NCBI RefSeq assembly: GCF_017368815.1
Contig: NZ_JAFNME010000016.1
Location: 1-64,000 of the forward strand
Direction: 5' to 3'
Length of the DNA: 64,000 nucleotides
Source: Comamonas denitrificans
GTDB taxonomy: Bacteria; Pseudomonadota; Gammaproteobacteria; Burkholderiales; Burkholderiaceae_C
The notes under the pieces were generated by a model, which saw only the letters and a program-made list of their open reading frames with translations, ran no database searches and was not told where the DNA came from. Both the position numbers and the translations under genes were made by a program. Of this stretch, positions 23,761 through 32,442 are shown piece by piece; the first letter of the stretch is position 1, and each line of letters opens with the position of its first letter.

Positions 23761-25163
23761 TGCATATTCATATTTTGGGCATTTGCGGCACCTTTATGGG
23801 TGGCGTTGCTGCGCTGGCCCGCGAAGCAGGACATAAGGTGACGGGGTGTGATGCCGGGGTGTATCCACCCATGAGCGATCAATTGCGGGCCTTGGGGATT
23901 GAGTTGATCGAGGGCTACGACGCTGGCCAAGTGCAGCTGCAGCCCGATATGTTTGTGGTGGGCAACGTAGTGAGCCGGGCTCGCTTGGCCGATGGCTCGC
24001 CCAAATTTCCGCTGATGGAGGCGATTCTTGACCAAGGCCTGCCGTACACCAGCGGCCCCCAGTGGCTGGCAGAGCATGTGCTGCAAGGCCGCCATGTGCT
24101 GGCGGTTGCGGGCACCCATGGCAAAACCACCACCACATCCATGCTGGCGTGGATTTTGGAGTCGGCAGGATTGACACCAGGATTTTTAGTCGGCGGTGTG
24201 CCGCTCAATTTCGGTGTTTCCGCGCGGCTGGGGGATGTGGCACCCGGGCAGCAACGCCCCTTGTTTGTGATTGAGGCGGACGAGTACGACACCGCTTTTT
24301 TCGACAAACGCAGCAAGTTTGTGCACTACCGCCCCCGCACGGCGGTGCTGAACAACCTGGAGTTTGACCACGCCGACATCTTTCCCGATTTGGCGGCCAT
24401 TGAGCGGCAGTTTCAACACCTGCTGCGCACCGTGCCCGCCTCTGGGCGCGTGGTCAGCAACGGTCTGGAAGAGGCCCTGGCCCGCGTCTTGCACCAAGGC
24501 TGTTGGAGCCAGGTGCGCAGCTTTGGCAGTGCCGTCAGCGACTTTACGGCCCAGGGCCCGCACCACGCTTTTGCCGTGTTGCATGCCGGCCAGGTGGTGG
24601 GGCAGGTGCAATGGGGCTTGAGTGGTGAGCACAACCAGCTCAATGCCCTGGCGGCCATTGCGGCGGCAGAGCATGTGGGCGTGCCTCCCGCCACAGCCTG
24701 TGCCGCCTTGGCGGACTTTCAAAATGTGCGCCGTCGGATGGAGTTGCGTGGCACGGTGGCTGGTATTGCGCTGTACGACGATTTTGCCCACCACCCCACC
24801 GCCATTCGGACAACCTTGGATGGGCTGCGCCAGCAAATTGGCCAGCAAAAGCGCATCTTGGCGGTCTTTGAGCCGCGCAGCAACACCATGAAGCTGGGCA
24901 CCATGAAGGCCCAGCTGCCCTGGGCCTTGAAAGAGGCTGATCTGGCCTTTTGCCACACGGCGGGGCTGGATTGGGATGCGGCCCAGGCGCTGGAGCCTTT
25001 GGGGGCCGCTGGGCTGACGGCCGACAATATCCCCACCTTGGTGCAGCAAGTGATGGCGGCTGTGCAACCCAACGACACCATCGTGTGCATGAGCAATGGT
25101 GGTTTTGGTGGTGTGCATACGCAGTTGCTGGCTGCGTTGGCTGAAAAATTTTCAGCCCAGTAA
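23760..25163 (+). CDS. mpl: UDP-N-acetylmuramate:L-alanyl-gamma-D-glutamyl-meso-diaminopimelate ligase
   Basis: A 467-aa Mur-ligase. It starts MHIHILGICGTFMGGVAALA (Mpl-specific N-terminus), has the ATP loop [13 protein letters not shown] (117-127), EADEYDTAFFDKRSKF and the C-terminal DDFAHHPTAI and EPRSNTMK motifs. Mpl attaches the recycled tripeptide L-Ala-gamma-D-Glu-meso-DAP to UDP-MurNAc, saving three ligase steps of de novo wall synthesis. Length fits the family. It stands alone, divergent from the drug exporter, far from the dcw ligases. Confidence 0.96.
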   Translation: MHIHILGICGTFMGGVAALAREAGHKVTGCDAGVYPPMSDQLRALGIELIEGYDAGQVQLQPDMFVVGNVVSRARLADGSPKFPLMEAILDQGLPYTSGPQWLAEHVLQGRHVLAVAGTHGKTTTTSMLAWILESAGLTPGFLVGGVPLNFGVSARLGDVAPGQQRPLFVIEADEYDTAFFDKRSKFVHYRPRTAVLNNLEFDHADIFPDLAAIERQFQHLLRTVPASGRVVSNGLEEALARVLHQGCWSQVRSFGSAVSDFTAQGPHHAFAVLHAGQVVGQVQWGLSGEHNQLNALAAIAAAEHVGVPPATACAALADFQNVRRRMELRGTVAGIALYDDFAHHPTAIRTTLDGLRQQIGQQKRILAVFEPRSNTMKLGTMKAQLPWALKEADLAFCHTAGLDWDAAQALEPLGAAGLTADNIPTLVQQVMAAVQPNDTIVCMSNGGFGGVHTQLLAALAEKFSAQ

Positions 25164-25268
25164 ATCCACATTGAGGGGAAAAGCACTTGCCACGTACCGT
25201 GCATAGTGCATACCCTCAACCCCTTGCCATGGTCCATGGCGCAAGCGGGCCAAGCATTTTGGGGAGTG

Positions 25269-27572
25269 ATGGTGGGGATTAAAAAAATAAAACAAACAGC
25301 GGTGCAGACAACGGGGCTGTTGTGGGGGTTGATTGGCGCTTGCCTGTTGATTGTCTTGGGCAGTTTTTGGCTTTACCACAGTGAGCAAAAAACCTTGGGT
25401 GCCAAACTGGATTACTTGTGGGTTTTTCCGGTGTTTGGCTTGCTGCTCTTGTGTGTAGCGCTCTACTTAGTGCAGCGCAGCATGCGCCAAGGTCTGCGCC
25501 TGGCGTTGAAAGACCTGACCGATCATTTGCCCGTGGTGGTGTACCGCTACCAATTGCTGCCGGGGCATCGGCCGCACATGCTCTACATCAGCGAAGCGGT
25601 AGAGCGCTTGACCGGCAGCACAGCCCAAGCGGTGATGGATAATCCGCAAATTTTTTTTCAACGCATTCATCCTGACGATTTATCTGAATTTATTGCAGCC
25701 GATCAAAAATCCTGGGAAACCAAAACGGATTTTTCTTTGGAATTTCGATTTTATACGTCAGATAATTCACTGCATTGGCTTTATGCGAATTCTTCCCCTT
25801 TTGAATTATCAAATGGAAAAGTCGTGTACCACGGCTTCATTGAAGATATTACCGAGCGTAAATTAGCCGATGCCCGTATCAAAAAAAGTGAATCGCTGTT
25901 GCAGCAAATTTTTGATACTTCAACCGCTGGCATTTTTTTGGTGAATCAAGATGGCAACATCGTTCTTGCCAATAAGCGCATGGCAGAAATGTTTGGCCGC
26001 ACAGTCCGTGGCATGGTAGGAACTCCTTATGTAAGCTTGGTGGCCCCTGAAGAGCGGGCCATTAGCCATCAAAAAATGTTGGCTTTACTAGCAAGTGATA
26101 TTGATAATGTTGATCTGGAACGCTTGTATTGGCGTGAGGATGGCAGCCAGTTTTGGGGCAATTTAAGCGGCCGCCGGTTTCACGATACCCAAGGGCAAGA
26201 CAAAGGTTTGCTGGGTGTTATTTTGGATATCACCACGCGCAAACAAGCGGAGCAAGAAGCCAGTACCTTGGCTTTTTATGATCCCTTAACTGGTTTACCC
26301 AATCGCCGTCTATTGCGCGATCGGTTGCAGCAGGGGATGGCCAGCTCCGCCCGCAAGGGGACTTACGGCGCGTTAATTTTTCTCGATTTAGACAACTTTA
26401 AGACACTCAATGACACCCTGGGGCACGATGTAGGGGATGAGCTATTGGTCACCGTGGCGCAACGCTTGCAGGACTGTGTGCGCGAGGAAGATACGGTGGC
26501 CCGGCTGGGTGGGGATGAATTTATTGTGTTGCTCAATCATTTGGATACCGATGAATCGACGGCGGTTCATTTGGCGAAGAATATTGCAGAAAAAATAAAT
26601 AAAAATTTAAATCCATTTTATAAGTTTAATAAAAACACCATTCGAATTACCCCCAGTTTGGGGGTGGCGCTGTTTTTTGGTCATGAGATATCGGCTGATG
26701 AATTATTGAAGCGTGCTGATTTGGCAATGTACCAAGCGAAAGAAGCTGGGCGCAATACCACGCGCTTTTTTGATCCGAAAATGCAGGATAAAATCAATGC
26801 CCATGCAAAAATGGAAAGAGGGCTGTATTCAGCGCTAGAAAATCAAGAATTTACGCTGTTTTACCAGCCGCAGGTGGATGCTTATGGGCGCTGCATTGGG
26901 GTGGAGGCCTTGCTGCGCTGGCAGCATCCTACGCAGGGTTTGATTCCACCGGGTAAATTTATTCCTATTGCAGAGGCTACCGGACAAATTTTAGAGATTG
27001 GTCGCAGGGTATTTTTGCAGGCGTGTCAGCAGCAGGTGTTGTGGCAGCAGTCAGAAAGCAAGGCGCAGTTAGAAATCGCGGTCAATGTGAGTGCGCGGCA
27101 ATTTCATGATAATAATTTTGTGACCGAAATTCAGCAATGCCTCCAAGAAACAGGTGCCAATCCCGAAAGAATTTTGCTGGAACTGACCGAAAGCATTTTG
27201 TTGCAAGATATTAATGAGGTGATTGGAAAAATACGAGCTTTGCAGAAATTGGGCTTGCAATTCTCGCTGGATGACTTTGGCACTGGATATTCATCGCTGG
27301 CGTATTTAAAACGCCTGCCATTAACCCAGTTGAAAATCGACCAATCGTTTGTGCGCGATATTTTGACGGACAAGAACGATCGGACCATTTGTCGCTCGGT
27401 CATTGCCTTGGGCCGGAGCATGGGGTTGCGGGTCTTGGCCGAAGGGGTGGAGACCCAGGCCCATTGGCAGTTGCTGCGCGCGGATGGCTGTGAGGAAGCC
27501 CAAGGCTATTGGTTTGCCAAGCCTTTGCCGCTGCCGGAGTTGGAGCAGTGGCTGGCACAGCACGCGTTTTAA
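25269..27572 (+). CDS. Membrane PAS-PAS-GGDEF-EAL protein (cyclic-di-GMP turnover)
   Basis: About 767 aa from ATG 25269; ATG 25236 and GTG 25206 are also in frame. Two transmembrane helices (about 11-33 and 45-65) precede PAS1 (ending ITERK) and PAS2 (SESLLQQIFDTSTAGIFLV...DITTRKQ). The GGDEF domain has DPLTGLPNRR, an inhibitory REED I-site and ARLGGDEFIVLL. The EAL domain has EALLRW, ELTES, DDFGTGYSSL, KIDQSFV and AEGVETQ. Both catalytic motifs look intact, so it could make and degrade c-di-GMP. The middle (about 25640-27400) is clearly AT-richer than its neighbours. A terminator of the convergent cysK gene follows. Confidence 0.92.
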   Translation: MVGIKKIKQTAVQTTGLLWGLIGACLLIVLGSFWLYHSEQKTLGAKLDYLWVFPVFGLLLLCVALYLVQRSMRQGLRLALKDLTDHLPVVVYRYQLLPGHRPHMLYISEAVERLTGSTAQAVMDNPQIFFQRIHPDDLSEFIAADQKSWETKTDFSLEFRFYTSDNSLHWLYANSSPFELSNGKVVYHGFIEDITERKLADARIKKSESLLQQIFDTSTAGIFLVNQDGNIVLANKRMAEMFGRTVRGMVGTPYVSLVAPEERAISHQKMLALLASDIDNVDLERLYWREDGSQFWGNLSGRRFHDTQGQDKGLLGVILDITTRKQAEQEASTLAFYDPLTGLPNRRLLRDRLQQGMASSARKGTYGALIFLDLDNFKTLNDTLGHDVGDELLVTVAQRLQDCVREEDTVARLGGDEFIVLLNHLDTDESTAVHLAKNIAEKINKNLNPFYKFNKNTIRITPSLGVALFFGHEISADELLKRADLAMYQAKEAGRNTTRFFDPKMQDKINAHAKMERGLYSALENQEFTLFYQPQVDAYGRCIGVEALLRWQHPTQGLIPPGKFIPIAEATGQILEIGRRVFLQACQQQVLWQQSESKAQLEIAVNVSARQFHDNNFVTEIQQCLQETGANPERILLELTESILLQDINEVIGKIRALQKLGLQFSLDDFGTGYSSLAYLKRLPLTQLKIDQSFVRDILTDKNDRTICRSVIALGRSMGLRVLAEGVETQAHWQLLRADGCEEAQGYWFAKPLPLPELEQWLAQHAF

Positions 27573-27596
27573 GCGGGCCGGGCGTGCCAGCCTCAA

Positions 27597-27621
27597 TAAA
27601 AAAAACCGCCCATGGGGGCGG
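27597..27621 (-). terminator. Intrinsic terminator of cysK
   Basis: Read on the minus strand, ACCGCCC (complement of 27615-27621) pairs with GGGCGGT (27604-27610) across a 4-base loop and is followed by a run of U (poly-A at 27598-27604 on the + strand). It lies 43 bases beyond the cysK stop and between convergent genes. Confidence 0.85.
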
Positions 27622-27663
27622 TGGCAGGCGGAGGGCAATGCTTGCACCATTGCGCCTGAGGGC

Positions 27664-28584
27664 TTATTCGGTAGGCAAAAAGCCTGGTACGGACAAGTAG
27701 CGCTCGCCCGTGTCGTAGGCAAAGCCCAGCACCCGGCTGCCGGCTGGTAACTCCGGCAATTTTTGGGCAATGGCGGCCAGCGTGGCACCCGAGGAAATTC
27801 CGACCAACAACCCCTCTTGCGCGGCGGCGCGGCGGGCGTATTCGCGGGCGGCTTCGGCCTCCACTTGGATGGTGCCGTCCAGCAGGCTGGTGTCCAGGTT
27901 CTTGGGGATAAAGCCTGCGCCCAGACCTTGAATGGCATGGGGGCCTGGAGCACCGCCAGAAATCACCGCCGATTCTTTGGGCTCGACCGCAAACACTTTG
28001 AGCTGGGGAAACTTGGCCTTGAGCACGCGGGCCACGCCGGTCAGGTGCCCGCCTGTGCCCACGCCGGTAATCAGCGCGTCCAGCCCATCGGGAAAATCGG
28101 CCAGCACTTCTTGTGCGGTGGTGCTGGCGTGGATGTCGGCGTTGGCCGGGTTGTCAAATTGCTGGGGAATCCAGGCATTGGGCACTTGTGCGGCCAATTC
28201 TTCAGCGCGGGCGATGGCACCTTTCATGCCTTTTTCTTTGGGGGTGAGGTCAAACGATGCCCCGTAGGCCAGCATCAGGCGGCGGCGTTCGATGCTCATG
28301 CTGTCGGGCATCACCAAAATCAGTTTGTAGCCTTTGACCGCCGCCACCAGGGCCAGGCCCACGCCGGTATTGCCACTGGTCGGCTCGATGATGGTGCCGC
28401 CGGGCTTGAGCACTCCGGATTTTTCTGCCGCCTCGACCATCGCCAAAGCGATCCGGTCTTTGATGGAGCCGCCAGGATTGCCGCGCTCGGACTTGATCCA
28501 GACCTGGGCATTGGCACCCAGGATGCGGTTGATGCGAATGGCGGGGGTGTTGCCAATGGTTTGCAGAATGTTGTCAGCTTTCAT
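27664..28584 (-). CDS. cysK: Cysteine synthase A (O-acetylserine sulfhydrylase)
   Basis: A 306-aa PLP enzyme from ATG 28584 ([20 protein letters not shown]). PLP lysine is Lys42 in [11 protein letters not shown], with the substrate loop [20 protein letters not shown], the phosphate loop [11 protein letters not shown] and [10 protein letters not shown] near the C-terminus. It makes L-cysteine from O-acetyl-L-serine and sulfide. The long frame upstream runs into rnpB antisense sequence and is not coding. An intrinsic terminator follows. It is divergent from rnpB. Confidence 0.94.
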   Translation of the reverse strand: MKADNILQTIGNTPAIRINRILGANAQVWIKSERGNPGGSIKDRIALAMVEAAEKSGVLKPGGTIIEPTSGNTGVGLALVAAVKGYKLILVMPDSMSIERRRLMLAYGASFDLTPKEKGMKGAIARAEELAAQVPNAWIPQQFDNPANADIHASTTAQEVLADFPDGLDALITGVGTGGHLTGVARVLKAKFPQLKVFAVEPKESAVISGGAPGPHAIQGLGAGFIPKNLDTSLLDGTIQVEAEAAREYARRAAAQEGLLVGISSGATLAAIAQKLPELPAGSRVLGFAYDTGERYLSVPGFLPTE

Positions 28585-28708
28585 GGGGGCTCCAAAGAAG
28601 GGGGCAAAGTCAATGGTGCGCATTGTGGCGCAGTCATTCCTCTTGGCAACCATATGAATATGCTTTGCGTGGATAAAGCCAAGCGGTTTCCCAACGATAA
28701 TCCCGCCT

Positions 28709-29143
28709 GTGAAGCCCACCAGACCGCCGCCGGTGCAAGTGCTGAAAAGCCGCACTGGAGGAACGTCCGGACTGCACAGGGCAGCGTAGCAGCTAACGGC
28801 TGTCCACCGTGAGGTGAGGATCAGAGCAACAGAGACGAGTTCGAGCGTAGAAGTGTCCATCATGGGTGTTCTGCGGTTCGCTGACGCAAGTCGGCGCGGC
28901 TGGCGCAAGCCAGACGGTGACGGGCGATTAGCCCGGCACGACGCAGCCACCTCGGGCGCTTCGCGCCCGAGGTGAAACGGGCAATCTCTACGCGCAGCAA
29001 CACCAAGTAGGCACACGCTGACGGGGCCCCCGGAGTGTGCGGGTAGGTGGCATCGAGCCGGTGGGGCGACCCCCGGCCCAGAGTAATGGCGGTCACGTTT
29101 GGGCAACCAAGCGCACAGAATCCGGCTTATCGGTGGGCTTCAC
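28709..29143 (+). ncRNA. rnpB: RNase P RNA, bacterial type A
   Basis: The ends pair as helix P1: GTGAAGCCCACC (28709-28720) is the exact complement of GGTGGGCTTCAC (29132-29143). Conserved core blocks are in order: gaggaacgtccggact and cacagggcag (CR-I), aacggc, then gaggatcagagcaacagaga (CR-II), ggtgaaacgggcaa, agtaggcacacgctgacggg, gagtaatggcggtcac and acagaatccggcttat (CR-V). The 435-base length fits the family. It is the catalytic subunit that matures tRNA 5' ends. A GATAAT hexamer (28696-28701) sits 7 bases before the predicted 5' end as a likely -10 box. The space 28585-28708 otherwise holds only the divergent cysK promoter region. Confidence 0.95.
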
Positions 29144-29217
29144 ATTTTTACTGACGGCTGAAGCACAGGTGACTGCCCAGGCAGCTTTTGTGCCTGGGTT
29201 GGGCAAATAATCCTCCC

Positions 29218-30870
29218 ATGCGAGCCCAATACGATATTTACCCTGCCCGCGCGCCAGCGCCTTTGCTGGATGCCGCCACCTTGCTTTTGGTGCGCAGCAC
29301 CCCCTCCCAAGGATGGGAGCTGCTGATGACGCGCCGCTCTGCCCAAGCCAGCTTTGTGCCTGGCGGCTACGTGTTCCCCGGCGGTGGGCTGGAGGCGCAG
29401 GATGCGCAAGAGGGCCTGCCCGTGCTGACCCGTCCGGCCATGCCTGCGGCCCAGCGCCAGGCGGCCATTGCCGCGGTGCGGGAAACGTTTGAAGAGATGG
29501 GCCTGCTGCTGGCCGTGCATGCCGATGGCCGCCCGGCCACCCAGGCCGATGTGGATGCGCTGGACCGCCGTGCTGCCCTGTGGCCCCAACTGCTGGCCCG
29601 GGGCCTGCAACTGGACTTGCGCGGGGTGTGGCTGCTGGCCCATTGGACGGCGGACCCGTGCGTGCCCAAACGCTTTGCGGTGCCCTTTTTTATCGCTCTG
29701 GCCCCGCAGGGGCAAATGGCTGTGGCCGATGAGAGCGAACAGTTCGAGCCGGTCTGGGTCGCGCCCCAGCAAGCGCTGCAGCAGCATGCGGATGGGCACA
29801 TGCCCATGATTTATCCCACCTTGCGCACCTTGGAGCGCTTGGCGGCCTACCCCGAGACGGCAGCGCTGCTGGCGGCCGTGCAAACGGGCCCGCTGTGGCG
29901 CAGCATGCCGCGTTCGGGCCGTCTGGGGGGCAAGGAATACCGCTGCATGGAAAACGAAGCGGCCTATGGCGAGCTGGCCTTGCTCTGCCCCGATGGGCAA
30001 GCGCAGCATGTGCTGGACTGGCAATCGACGCAGGTGGTGGCGCTGCGCAAAAACGTGCTGCGCCTGACTGCTCCGAATGAGGGCGTGATGACCGGCCCGG
30101 GCACCAACAGCTACCTGATCGGTGAAGCGGCCACCGGTTTTATCGCCATTGATCCCGGGCCCAGCGATGCCCAGCACATTGAGCGGCTGTTGGTGGCCGC
30201 AGGCGCAGATATTCGCGCCATTGTGTGTACCCATTCGCACCCCGACCATGCCCCAGGGGCGTGGTTGCTGCAGGCCCTGTGCGAGGAGAAAACCGGGGTC
30301 AAACCCAGGGTGTACGGCCTGCCCAGCGGGCCGGGAGCCCCGGCGCACAGCCACTTCGTGCCCGATCAAGTTTTGCAAAATAAAGAGCTGCTTACGCTTG
30401 CTGGTAAAGGCGAAAATGCCAAAATAACCCATACTTTACAAGCCTTGCACACCCCGGGCCATGCCAGCAACCATCTGTGCTTGCTGTTGGTTGAAGATGG
30501 CCTGCTCTTTACGGGGGATCACATCCTCAATGGCAGCACCACCATCATCAATCCGCCCGATGGCAATATGGCCCAGTACCTGCAAAGCCTGGCGTATTTG
30601 GATGCGGTGTGTGCTGAGCACCAGGTGCAGTTCCTCCTGCCGGCCCATGGCTACGTGCTGGGCCAGGCGCGGCAGGTGATTGCCCAGCTTACGGCCCACC
30701 GTTTGGCCCGCGAGGCCAAAGTATTGGCCGCCATGCGCCAAGTGCCCCACGGCACGCCGACCGACTGGGTGGCGCTGGCCTACGCCGACACGCCCCAGGC
30801 CTTATGGCCGCTGGCACAAAGAAGCTTGCTGGCCCATGCAGAGCGCATTGAGGCACTGGGATTGCTTTAA
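29218..30870 (+). CDS. Nudix hydrolase fused to a metallo-beta-lactamase-fold hydrolase
   Basis: A 550-aa two-domain protein from ATG 29218. Residues 1-210 are a Nudix domain with PGGYVFPGGGLEAQD and the box core RETFEEMG (88-95), although the box is stretched by an insertion between its Gly and Arg parts. Residues 270-550 are a metallo-beta-lactamase domain of the LACTB2/glyoxalase-II-like group: THSHPDH (His339, His341, Asp343, His344), HTPGHASNHLC, FTGDHILNG and PAHG. A fused pair suggests stepwise hydrolysis of a nucleotide-linked or CoA-type substrate, unproven. A repeat-like segment (30375-30420) encodes residues 386-403. The gene runs into the S4-domain gene after 9 bases. Confidence 0.85.
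   Translation: MRAQYDIYPARAPAPLLDAATLLLVRSTPSQGWELLMTRRSAQASFVPGGYVFPGGGLEAQDAQEGLPVLTRPAMPAAQRQAAIAAVRETFEEMGLLLAVHADGRPATQADVDALDRRAALWPQLLARGLQLDLRGVWLLAHWTADPCVPKRFAVPFFIALAPQGQMAVADESEQFEPVWVAPQQALQQHADGHMPMIYPTLRTLERLAAYPETAALLAAVQTGPLWRSMPRSGRLGGKEYRCMENEAAYGELALLCPDGQAQHVLDWQSTQVVALRKNVLRLTAPNEGVMTGPGTNSYLIGEAATGFIAIDPGPSDAQHIERLLVAAGADIRAIVCTHSHPDHAPGAWLLQALCEEKTGVKPRVYGLPSGPGAPAHSHFVPDQVLQNKELLTLAGKGENAKITHTLQALHTPGHASNHLCLLLVEDGLLFTGDHILNGSTTIINPPDGNMAQYLQSLAYLDAVCAEHQVQFLLPAHGYVLGQARQVIAQLTAHRLAREAKVLAAMRQVPHGTPTDWVALAYADTPQALWPLAQRSLLAHAERIEALGLL
30375..30420 (+). repeat. AT-rich dispersed repeat inside the Nudix-MBL gene
   Basis: caaaataaagagctgcttac followed by gcttgctggtaaag closely matches the intergenic copy between hslV and hslU (37723-37760: aaaaataagagctgtttacg, then cttgct). 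It lies in frame between two conserved parts of the metallo-beta-lactamase domain and encodes NKELLTLAGKGENAK. Confidence 0.6.
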
Positions 30871-30879
30871 TCTTCGGTC

Positions 30880-31641
30880 ATGACAGAAAAAACCTTCCCC
30901 GAAAACACGCCCCCGGATGCGGGCGAACGCTTGGCCAAGCGCTTGGCCCGGCAACTCAATTGCTCACGCCGGGAGGCGGAGCTGTACATTGAAAACGGTG
31001 CCGTATTGGTCGATGGAGCCGTGGTCGAGGTGCTCTCAACGCGGGTACACCCTGGGCAGACGGTGGCGGTGGCGCCGGGGGCCCGGGCCGAGCCTGTGCC
31101 CCCCGTCACCTTGCTGTTGCATAAACCGGCAGGGTTTACGGTTGGCGATGGGCAGCCCAGTGCCTGGGATTTGCTCACCCCCGAGCGTTGGCAGCAAGGC
31201 AACACCCCCGCGCCGCTGAAAATGTTGAGCAAGCATTTTCAAAACCAAGAGCCCCTGCTCACCATCCCGATTCCGGCCAGCGGGCTCACCGTGCTGACGC
31301 AAGATGGCCGCATTCGGCGCAAGCTGACGGAAGATGCCCTGTTCATGGAGCAAGAATGCATTGCCCAGGTGCAAGGGCGCATCGCGCCAGAGGGCCTGCA
31401 GCGCCTGTGCGACGGCACCGCCATTGCTGGCAAGCGCTTGCCGCGTATCAAGGTCAGCTGGCAAAGCGAGGGGCATTTGCGCTTTGCCCTGCAAGGAATT
31501 TTTCCGCACGAAATCGAGGCCATGTGCGCCGGTGTGGGCTTGGAACTGGTGGGTTTAAAACGCCTGCGCATTGGGCGCATTGCCCTGGCTGGGCTGGCCG
31601 AGGGCCATTGGCGCTATTTGCAGCCCTGGGAACGGTTTTAA
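30880..31641 (+). CDS. RluF-like S4-domain protein lacking the pseudouridine-synthase catalytic Asp
   Basis: A 253-aa protein. Residues 15-62 are a good S4 RNA-binding domain (RLAKRLARQLNCSRREAELY, NGAVLVDG). The rest follows the RluB/E/F pseudouridine-synthase plan: LLLHKPAGF, SGLTVLTQDG, and the C-terminal LKRLRIGRIALAGLAEGHWR. However, at the GRLDxDxSGLL position it reads LTIPIPASGL (127-136), so the catalytic Asp is Pro130 by alignment, and the RQIRRM motif is replaced by PHEIEAM. It is probably an RNA binder without synthase activity, unless another residue substitutes. Nine bases separate it from the Nudix-MBL gene. Confidence 0.78.
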   Translation: MTEKTFPENTPPDAGERLAKRLARQLNCSRREAELYIENGAVLVDGAVVEVLSTRVHPGQTVAVAPGARAEPVPPVTLLLHKPAGFTVGDGQPSAWDLLTPERWQQGNTPAPLKMLSKHFQNQEPLLTIPIPASGLTVLTQDGRIRRKLTEDALFMEQECIAQVQGRIAPEGLQRLCDGTAIAGKRLPRIKVSWQSEGHLRFALQGIFPHEIEAMCAGVGLELVGLKRLRIGRIALAGLAEGHWRYLQPWERF

Positions 31642-31734
31642 GTTCAGCCAAGTGGTGGATTGGCCATAATCACGCCGAATCCGTATTGCCTGGTATTGCC
31701 TTGTATCGCCCTTTCTCCCCTTTATTTTTTGCCC

Positions 31735-32442
31735 ATGCACGCCAACGAATCCCCCGTTTTTGACGATCAACAGGTGGCCGACTACCTGCTGCGCCACCCC
31801 ACTTTTTTTGAACACCATGCCGAGTTACTGACCCGCGTGCAATTGCGCAGCGCCCATGGCCCGCAAGCGGTCAGTTTGCAAGAGCGCCAGGCCGAGTTGC
31901 TGCGCGAAAAAATCCGCAACCTCGAAGGCCGGGTGGCCGAAATGGTGCGCCACAGCAGCGAAAACGCCAGCATCGCCCACAAAATCCACCGCTGGAGCTG
32001 CGCCCTGGCCGGGGTGCCCGACGCCCGCTCCTTGCCCCATGTGATCAGCGAAGGCTTGCAAAAAGAGTTTGACGTGCCCCAGGTGGCCGTGCGCATGTGG
32101 CAGGTGGCCGGGCCGTTTATGGGCCTGCCGTTTACCTTGGGGGTGAGTGACGATGCGAAAGCCTTTGCCTCCTCGCTGACCATGCCGTTTTGCGGGCCCA
32201 ATTTGGGCTTTGAGCCCACCACCTGGTTGCCCCGGCCTGACGAGGTGCAATCCCTGGCACTGCTGACCTTGCGCGAAGGCCCCAACGACAGCCAAACCCC
32301 GGCCTTTGGCCTGCTGGTGCTGGGCTCGCCCGACCCACTGCGCTTTGATGCCACCATGGGCACCGACTTTTTATCGCACATCGCCGAGCAGGCCAGCGCC
32401 GCCCTGGGCCGGCTGCGCGGTGGTGTCGGTGGCAACGCCTGA
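31735..32442 (+). CDS. DUF484 family protein
   Basis: A 235-aa protein from ATG 31735. It opens MHANESPVFDDQQVADYLLR, the DUF484 signature (D-Q-Q-V-A-x-Y-L-x-x-H-P-x-F-F), then a coiled segment (LQERQAELLREKIRNLEGRV) and a GAF-like domain (about 85-230). It is usually found directly before xerC, as here: its end overlaps the xerC start by about 20 bases. Function is not established. An upstream in-frame extension to 31660 is not supported. Confidence 0.9.
   Translation: MHANESPVFDDQQVADYLLRHPTFFEHHAELLTRVQLRSAHGPQAVSLQERQAELLREKIRNLEGRVAEMVRHSSENASIAHKIHRWSCALAGVPDARSLPHVISEGLQKEFDVPQVAVRMWQVAGPFMGLPFTLGVSDDAKAFASSLTMPFCGPNLGFEPTTWLPRPDEVQSLALLTLREGPNDSQTPAFGLLVLGSPDPLRFDATMGTDFLSHIAEQASAALGRLRGGVGGNA

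Noticed and set aside
28584-29106. Longer cysK start with 174 extra residues
   Set aside because: The extension lies antisense to the RNase P RNA and has no family match; ATG 28584 gives the normal CysK N-terminus.
29150-29217. Intrinsic terminator after rnpB
   Set aside because: CCCAGGCA/TGCCTGGG (29176-29198) forms a stem but no U-run follows, so termination cannot be claimed.
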